Shown piece after piece: positions 58,310 through 64,000 of a DNA stretch of 64,000 nt. Where the stretch lies: contig JAJOHG010000120.1 in NCBI GenBank assembly GCA_021029095.1, forward strand, positions 1 to 64,000, in the 5' to 3' direction. Position numbers and translations under genes: made by a program. The stretch is from Phellopilus nigrolimitatus (Eukaryota; Basidiomycota; Agaricomycetes; Hymenochaetales; Hymenochaetaceae). The notes below the pieces were generated by a model. The model made no database searches. It was not told the origin of the DNA and saw nothing but the letters and a program-made list of their open reading frames with translations. The first letter of the stretch is position 1. Every line of letters starts with the position of its first letter.

Positions 58310-58317
58310 ATTCGATC

Positions 58318-58697
58318 TGAACTGTGCTATCAGCCCATCTTCAAAACCAGAAGGGCTTGAAGATACATTACCCAACATATCTAAGCAAGCGCTTGCAGTC
58401 CTTCTCGATCTTCTTCTTTCTGGATTTCACCACGGAAAGAGGTACACAAAAAACAGATGTGCAAGTGACAATCCCGCTGTTCTCCTGGATCCTAAGCGCT
58501 GTTGCCTGAGGTCCGCAGCCCAATCTCCCCGCGATTCTACCAAGCTGCACCTCGAGATGTCTCCCTGCAAAGCTGTAGAATCGGCCAAGTGTGCATCCCG
58601 CGCCGGGGAGGTTGTCTGCAGTCGCGTTCATGCTGCTGACAGTACACAGTGAAACTTCATCGAAGTCATCTATAGACGTAAATTCCAAGGTTGGCAT
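58318..58697 (-). pseudogene. Second copy of the 5.87-7.39 kb hypothetical gene, first exon only
   Basis: The minus strand reads SIDDFDEVSLCTVSSMNATA, then DNLPGAGCTLGRFYSFAGRH, GRIAGRLGCGPQATALRIQE and KKIEKDCKRLLRYVG, followed by a GTAATG donor and intron. The intron is homologous to that at 7016-7109 and is cut by the hAT-2 end at 58310. The copy extends further upstream in protein than the 7.4-kb copy, which copia-2 cuts at about 7392. The start ATG may be at 58697 (GTG/ATG uncertain). Confidence 0.6.
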
Positions 58698-58799
58698 CGT
58701 GCAGTCTATGTTGAACGTCGTACGAGTGACAGTGGACGAGAGAGATCAAGAGGGAGTCGGGGCGTGTAGATGATAGCCCGGACTAACTGCAGACCTATA

Positions 58800-61330
58800 A
58801 GCCTAGGAATTGAAGGCACAGCCAAGCCAACACATGGTACACAGCCAGTGCCTAATGCACGGCCTAGTTCCAATTATAGAGCATTGGATCATGATAAGTA
58901 GAAGTCTCGAGCGCTAGCCAGTAAAGTTGTCGGGTTTTATATGAGTTTCCTGTCTTGCGAAGGCAAACACGGCGATATAGCTTAAGCAAAGCGACAATAA
59001 GTTTCAAACCCAGAGAACGCTCGAGTAGAAAGGAAATAAAACCGCTCATCCACGGCCTTCATGCCGTCAGTGAGCTCTCCCTCTTTTTGCCACAAATATT
59101 GGCTTCCTAAAACTCCCACGCCACCGCGCGCCTACTTGTCAATATGTACTTTACTTCCTGGACGCCTTCCGTTCATTTTTTGTCATCGCAATTCTCCAGG
59201 GCGATGCTGCGCAGCTCACCTCATGGTATCCACGCTGGCCATGCACAGGGGACACAAGAGTGGTGCCCTAACGTTGACGTACTTCAGAACCGATCCGGCT
59301 TGTGCTGAACTCGAAGTCAAATGAGGGACACGGTCGGTGCGTACTGCAGCGACCCCTTTTCCGAAAGAGCTGTTCAGACTTGCGCAGATGAAATCAAGCT
59401 TCTCCGTTTTCAACGGATATCATTTCGTGTAGCCTGCGGAGAAAGGACAGCGAGTCTGTGTTGAAGGGAAGCCCCTTCCTAAGGCGCCCATCCAATCCAA
59501 TCCAGATATCATTTCTCGTTTTTGCGCACACGGCTGGTCCCCTGACCATTGCCCGTGGCATAAACTCAAAGCGTGAGACTAGCAGCGCAATCATAGATGA
59601 AGTCGGGTCCCCAAGCTGTCTCATCGAAAATTGTTTCGGGTCTCCTCGGCTGCGCCCTCCTTCAGTGGGAAGGAGAAACCCATGCGTAAAGGGCCGCTCG
59701 TTCTCTGCGAGGCTAGTTCAAAACGTGAATTCTCCGAAGGCTGAGATAACCGCTCTCTTACTAGGAAGAGGCACTGTTAATTTCAATCCTCTTCGAGCGG
59801 CTTTCTCAGCTGGTTATCCGAGACCTGGGTCACCGCCTAGTAACTATAAGTCTTCGTAAAATTTTGTCAGACTCTCTGATACCGGTTAACGTGATACTAT
59901 GATCTTACATGGTCCTCCAGTAGCCAGCACGAATACTGGCGAGAAATTAGAGTTGCTATTTTGATTAAGGAAGAATGGAAGTCGAACGCTAAGCAAGAGA
60001 GTGAACAGGAGAGCTGTATACATTTGGCAGCCCCTGCTGCGTGTTTTGAATAGTCCGCATGTGCGATGCACCGAAGTACGAAAGAAAGGACACTGCGAGC
60101 GGGGCGATGCCGCGCTCAGTCGTGATCTCTGTACCTCCCGCGCTTCACGTGCTGGTCTGTGGATACGATGCACTGACCGTCTGAGTGCTAAGACGATTCG
60201 GATCCATCCTGTGGTGGTAATGTTTGAGAGGTCAACTATCCCGGCTGTTGTAGTCTATAATAACCAGGAGGAACACAGGGACAACACCACTGTTGCGCTG
60301 GACGCTTGTGTCGGTCCGCGCTACCTAGTCACGCAAGAAGAGGGAGGGCACACGCAGCATCCTCGAGAAAATGCGACATCCGATGAAGTGCGGCGAAACT
60401 CGAGGACCTTGTTCTGGCTTTCTAGAATTCTGTACTTTGTAGAGATATTGACTGCTTTCTGGTACGGTTTGACATAAAGGAGAGATTTAACATGTCGATA
60501 GTGTATCATGAATGAAGCACATACCGTCTGAAGCTTCGCTGTAACCGCTGAAAGACGATAGAGTGTGTCCTTGTCCAAATTCTCTCCCGTCGTCCTCCAT
60601 GTACGTCACACATTACCCTCTCGACCGATGCAACTTTGTCATTTCCCTCCGAGTGCGGCATCCTCCACTACGGAGAGTCAGATGTGGCCAAGTCGTCGAG
60701 CAAGGAAAGATCAACTGTTCTTGTTGTAATGCCCGTCCTCGAGCAGACCATACACGTAGAAAATATGGTGGGTGGAAGGAGCCGAAGATTGATGTTCTGC
60801 CGGTGACCCGCACCAAATATCCTGCCCTTCACAACCGGCGCGCCACATGTGCCGGAAGAAGATGCATCCGCCGCCCAGCATCGTGCTCGCGTAAGCACAG
60901 CACCTCGTCATGTCCCAAATGACGTCTAGATACGCACTCCTCAGCACGAATTCAGCAGTAGGCGCGTCCTCGACATACGATTGGTTCTTCCTGGTCTGGC
61001 GGGAGTTGTGCAAGCACACTTTGCTTTCTTTCGGTGTCATTTTGTACCAGAGAAATGCGTAGGTCTTGGAGATGCGGAGATGGAAGACAGACGGCACCTG
61101 TATTCCCTGTATTTGTGAGTTCGTTGTCCGTGTCTTTCTCGTTTTCCAGCACGTCGCCATGCCCACCTGTAAAACACTTCTGTCATTCGTCTTCTGCAGA
61201 ACACAGTAGCGTCCAGCACATGTATACCTTCTCGCTGACGCGTTCGCGTGTTGAGAACCTCTCGCGTGGTGCGTAGCTATCTAGCAGATATGCACGCGGA
61301 CGCCTTTAAACGACCCACGCTACAGTCCAC
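58800..61330. other. Unrecognised sequence with scattered open frames
   Basis: The most protein-like minus-strand pieces are KAARRGLKLTVPLPRKRAVI (about 59830-59740), DIWIGLDGRLRKGLPFNTDS with FLRRLHEMISVENGEA (59530-59394), and RISKTYAFLWYKMTPKESKV (about 61070-61010). A plus-strand frame at 60001-60477 (158 codons) has no recognisable domain. I cannot assemble a gene. Confidence 0.3.
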
Positions 61331-61359
61331 ATTTCTCGAATGAAGACAGAATACAATCT

Positions 61360-62160
61360 CGCACTGACAATCTTCCGCGCGAACAGATGCAGCAAGGAAC
61401 GCATACCACGGCCCAAGTCTTCCACGATACCGACCTCTCCTGCCCCGCCAATTTGTTTAGACCTTTCGGACACTAGCTTGTCTGTGTGCGCATGGTCGGA
61501 ACCATGCGCTGTCGATCACTAGTGCCCCGTCTTTCAACTCTTCCCTCAAGGTGCGCACTGCGCCTCTGCTTTGACCGGCCGCGGGCATCGCGGCGGGATC
61601 GCGTCTTTCCGGCCGCGGATTCTGGAAGCACGTGGATATTGGTCGCGTCGAAGGTGAGTGCGGAGGGACATTATGTGCAAGTTCGTCATTCTTACTCGGT
61701 TTCAGGCACATCGACTTACTCGTCTGCAAAACAGCCTACAGTCTATTAGATAACAGATAGCTTATCGTCCACGCAAGGCTATCGCGTACGTGTGTTCGCC
61801 CGCTGAAAATCTTACGCATGAGCAGGCGCAGCAAGGAACGTGAATAGTTCCGACCTATCCTCGTCACAGCCGACGTTTCCGTACGAAAGCTCTCTCCAAT
61901 TTCTCCATATAGTTTGGACGCTAGCTTGCACTGTCTGCATTCTCTGGATGTGCATCGTCATAATGGCACGCTGTTAATTGCTGCTTTGTCTTTCCAACTC
62001 CTCCCTCGCAATGCACATTGTGCATCGGGCTCCACGGGTGGCGAACATGGCGTCGTGACTATACTTCCGCAGATTCTGGTTGCCCATTTATCTCGAAGCT
62101 TGTGGATGTTGGTCGCGCCGAAGCTAGGTAAGGAGGGACATTGTGCGTAAATCTGTATCA
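61360..62160. repeat. Degenerate tandem duplication of about 440 bp
   Basis: 61380-61700 and 61820-62150 share GCAGCAAGGAACG, 'ctttcaactc(t/c)tccctc', 'gcagattctgg', 'ttggtcgcg(t/c)cgaag' and GGAGGGACATT, in the same order. No function is recognised. Confidence 0.5.
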
Positions 62161-62679
62161 CGCCGAGTTCAAAACACAGCTTCCGACGGGGATGTGCCGA
62201 GCGACGCACGAGATGCACGCTCTCCCGGCTTTCATTTAGATCATGAGAAGAGCCATAAATTTAAATGGTAAATGGAATGCGAGCTCGGTCACTCGGCGAG
62301 TGAAATTTCAATACGATTTCATAGTCCTCATCGTGTTTCTGCTAAATTGAACAATCTAATTTCTTTTTATTTTCAGTTATCCTGCTTTCACGCCTTCTGC
62401 TAGGCAACTTAAATGGCTTAGTCGGTGGACCATACACCTTCAAATGTCGTCCGCCCCTAACTCGCCACTATAAGACGTAAAGCGAATCAGGAGGCGGAGA
62501 GCGAACACCGTTTTCTAGGAATCGGTATATGGCTGAGTGAGCATAAACGCGAACGTACAGGTCTGGGCGAAGAGGGATATTTAAGTGTCCGTCATGAATG
62601 AACTTCCGTAACACATCGATCCCTCAAGAAAAAAGTCTCCTTGGCTTCCTTCTTCCTCCAGCCACTCGCGCGAAAGAGA

Positions 62680-62865
62680 TATCTAATCAGAAGAGAACAT
62701 GGATCCTTCATCAGCCGTCATATAAACCTCTTCATCCGACTTGTTTCCTTCAGTATCCTCCTCCCAAGTCTTGTCCGACTCGTTTCCTTCAGTACCACTT
62801 CCCCGAGCCTCTTCATCCGACTCGCTTCCTTCACTGTCTCCCTGCACTTCCTCTACGAATGCATC
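62680..62865. repeat. Dispersed repeat R2, copy 2
   Basis: Counterpart of 5150-5290 with three internal units of CTTCATCCGACT(C/T)G(C/T)TTCCTTCA. It is directly joined to R3 at about 62867, whereas copy 1 is not, so R2 and R3 are separate modules brought together here. Confidence 0.55.
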
Positions 62866-62866
62866 A

Positions 62867-63440
62867 CTACTAATTACTCTAATTATATATAAAACACACA
62901 CGTATTGCCTGTAAATACTGTTGTCTTGAATGGTATGCTATTTAACAAAAACGTCTAGCATCGTTTAAAAACCTATATAGCAAATTATCAAAAATGTATA
63001 GGCAGTTCTAGTAGTAGGACTGAATTGGGATTTTGATGACAGCCTACGCATTTTGTACAATGCTCTAGTGTTTTTCACAAAAACTAACTGAAAATGTTTA
63101 ATGAGCTACAGGAAATCTTAAAACTCGGATACATATTATCGGAGCTGCATATGCTCTTGTATATACTGGGCTATTCAAATAATCAAATGGAAAGGATAAT
63201 TATTAATAATAGCTTAAGCATTTTGTACAATGCTCTAGCATTTTTCACAAAAATTATCTGAAAATGTCTAATGAGCTACAGGACATCTTAAAACTCGGAT
63301 ACATATTATCAGAGCTGCATATGCTGTCTTATATACTGGGCTATACAGATAATCAAACAGAAAGGATAGCTGTTAAAAAGCAATAGAGCTGCATTAAGAA
63401 TATCCTAATGTCGTTTTCATAAAGACCATGGCACCGGTAG
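62867..63440. repeat. Dispersed AT-rich repeat R3, copy 2, with internal duplication
   Basis: Near-identical to 35341-35760 over the first 330 bp. A block of about 165 bp (GCATTTTGTACAATGCTCTA ... TATACTGGGCTAT) is then repeated with divergence (63040-63190, 63220-63350). It ends with the same ATCCTAATGTC-TTTTCATAAAGACCA. Confidence 0.75.
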
Positions 63441-64000
63441 AGCAGTAGCAGCATTGTACTTGGTAATTAGTTCACACGCTTGTAAACGCGTCTTCACGCA
63501 CCACACATCACGCATCGCGCGTGATCGCGTCTCCACGCGTCACACGTCTCCATACGTCACGCACAATCTCAAAATTCACTCATCTCGTCGTACTGCCCAT
63601 TCCAATGTATGGTAGATCAGACATTAACTCGATTAAGCACGAAGGAATACTCTACGCAACAGGACTTCAAAAAACTAACAGCAGAGATTAATCAGAAAAT
63701 TGTGCGAATCAGTATAGAAAGTCAATGACTAGAGCACTAGACAGCTACTCGGTTCCTCAGTCTGCTCAAATCAAAGGTCAATTAGTTTCATGTAATTGGA
63801 ACAAGCGTCGGAAGTGCAACGTACCGCAGCGCACGCTGTGAGGTGGGGGGGGCATTCTTACCGGCCGAACCAGGCTTCGCTCTCTTACTGTTCCAAAGAA
63901 TGTAAGTATGCAGATCTGACTTGTGAAAATGAGAGTACTTACGATACGGCGTTCCCGCCAGAACTGCCTTCTTCACGAGCACGTTTTTGAGAGTAATCTG
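63441..64000. other. Window end, no firm gene
   Basis: The minus strand at 64000-63944 reads ITLKNVLVKKAVLAGTPY, followed by a GTAAGT donor and a small second exon (KRAKPGSAG). This may be the edge of a real gene lying outside the window. Too little is present to name it. Confidence 0.3.

Noticed and set aside
60001..60477. 158-codon plus-strand frame as a gene
   Set aside because: No recognisable domain, no intron signals consistent with neighbours, and competing minus-strand frames; left as unassigned.

Overview
This window looks like a transposon-rich region of a basidiomycete (Agaricomycetes-type) nuclear genome. The reasons are many short (about 50-90 nt) GT-AG introns, GC-rich genes embedded in AT-rich or CpG-depleted repeat DNA, a membrane-protein gene of a type I associate with mushroom-forming fungi, Ty1/copia and chromodomain Ty3/gypsy retroelements, and hAT transposons. 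No rRNA, tRNA, CRISPR array or bacterial operon structure is visible. Only one ordinary host gene looks fully intact: a six-exon single-pass membrane protein at 1635-3798 on the minus strand.

From 5.9 to 34.3 kb the window is a nest of insertions that flanking duplications allow to be ordered. A conserved hypothetical gene (5.87-7.39 kb, minus) was hit by copia-2 (minus). Copia-1, a complete plus-strand Ty1/copia element with 525-bp LTRs (7423-17536), then landed inside the 3' LTR of copia-2. A 4.5-kb DNA transposon with long palindromic inverted repeats (about 7510-12001) landed inside the 5' LTR of copia-1; it carries a multi-exon ZZ zinc-finger gene that is now decayed. Separately, a 15-kb hAT-type element (hAT-1, 18878-33925, 8-bp duplication ATAGACGT) split the copia-2 polymerase gene. 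A 6.3-kb LTR element with no recognisable coding capacity (26692-33030) then inserted into hAT-1.

hAT-1 has no visible transposase. It carries fragments of unrelated host genes, several with introns retained: maleylacetate reductase, UPF2/NMD2, ribosomal protein S26 (partly duplicated), a BAR-domain protein and ribosomal protein L7. A second hAT element (hAT-2, 51974-58309) has the same two distinct ends and encodes a multi-exon, apparently intact hAT transposase, plus a captured fragment of a p21-activated kinase gene. The most interesting proposal for this window is therefore a two-part gene-capturing system: an autonomous hAT source and a large hAT cargo element.

From 34.3 to 46.3 kb lie more gene fragments: the myosin II motor N-terminus, a PAK kinase pseudogene, a second ZZ-gene fragment, an SRF/MCM1-type MADS-box fragment and ribosomal protein L5. 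They are separated by dispersed AT-rich repeats. From 46.7 to 50.8 kb the DNA is strongly CpG-depleted and contains a minisatellite and one surviving coiled-coil reading frame. A truncated chromovirus (LTR plus integrase/chromodomain end) follows at 50.8-51.97 kb and abuts hAT-2. Beyond hAT-2 lie a second, truncated copy of the 5.87-7.39 kb gene and mostly unrecognised sequence to the window end.
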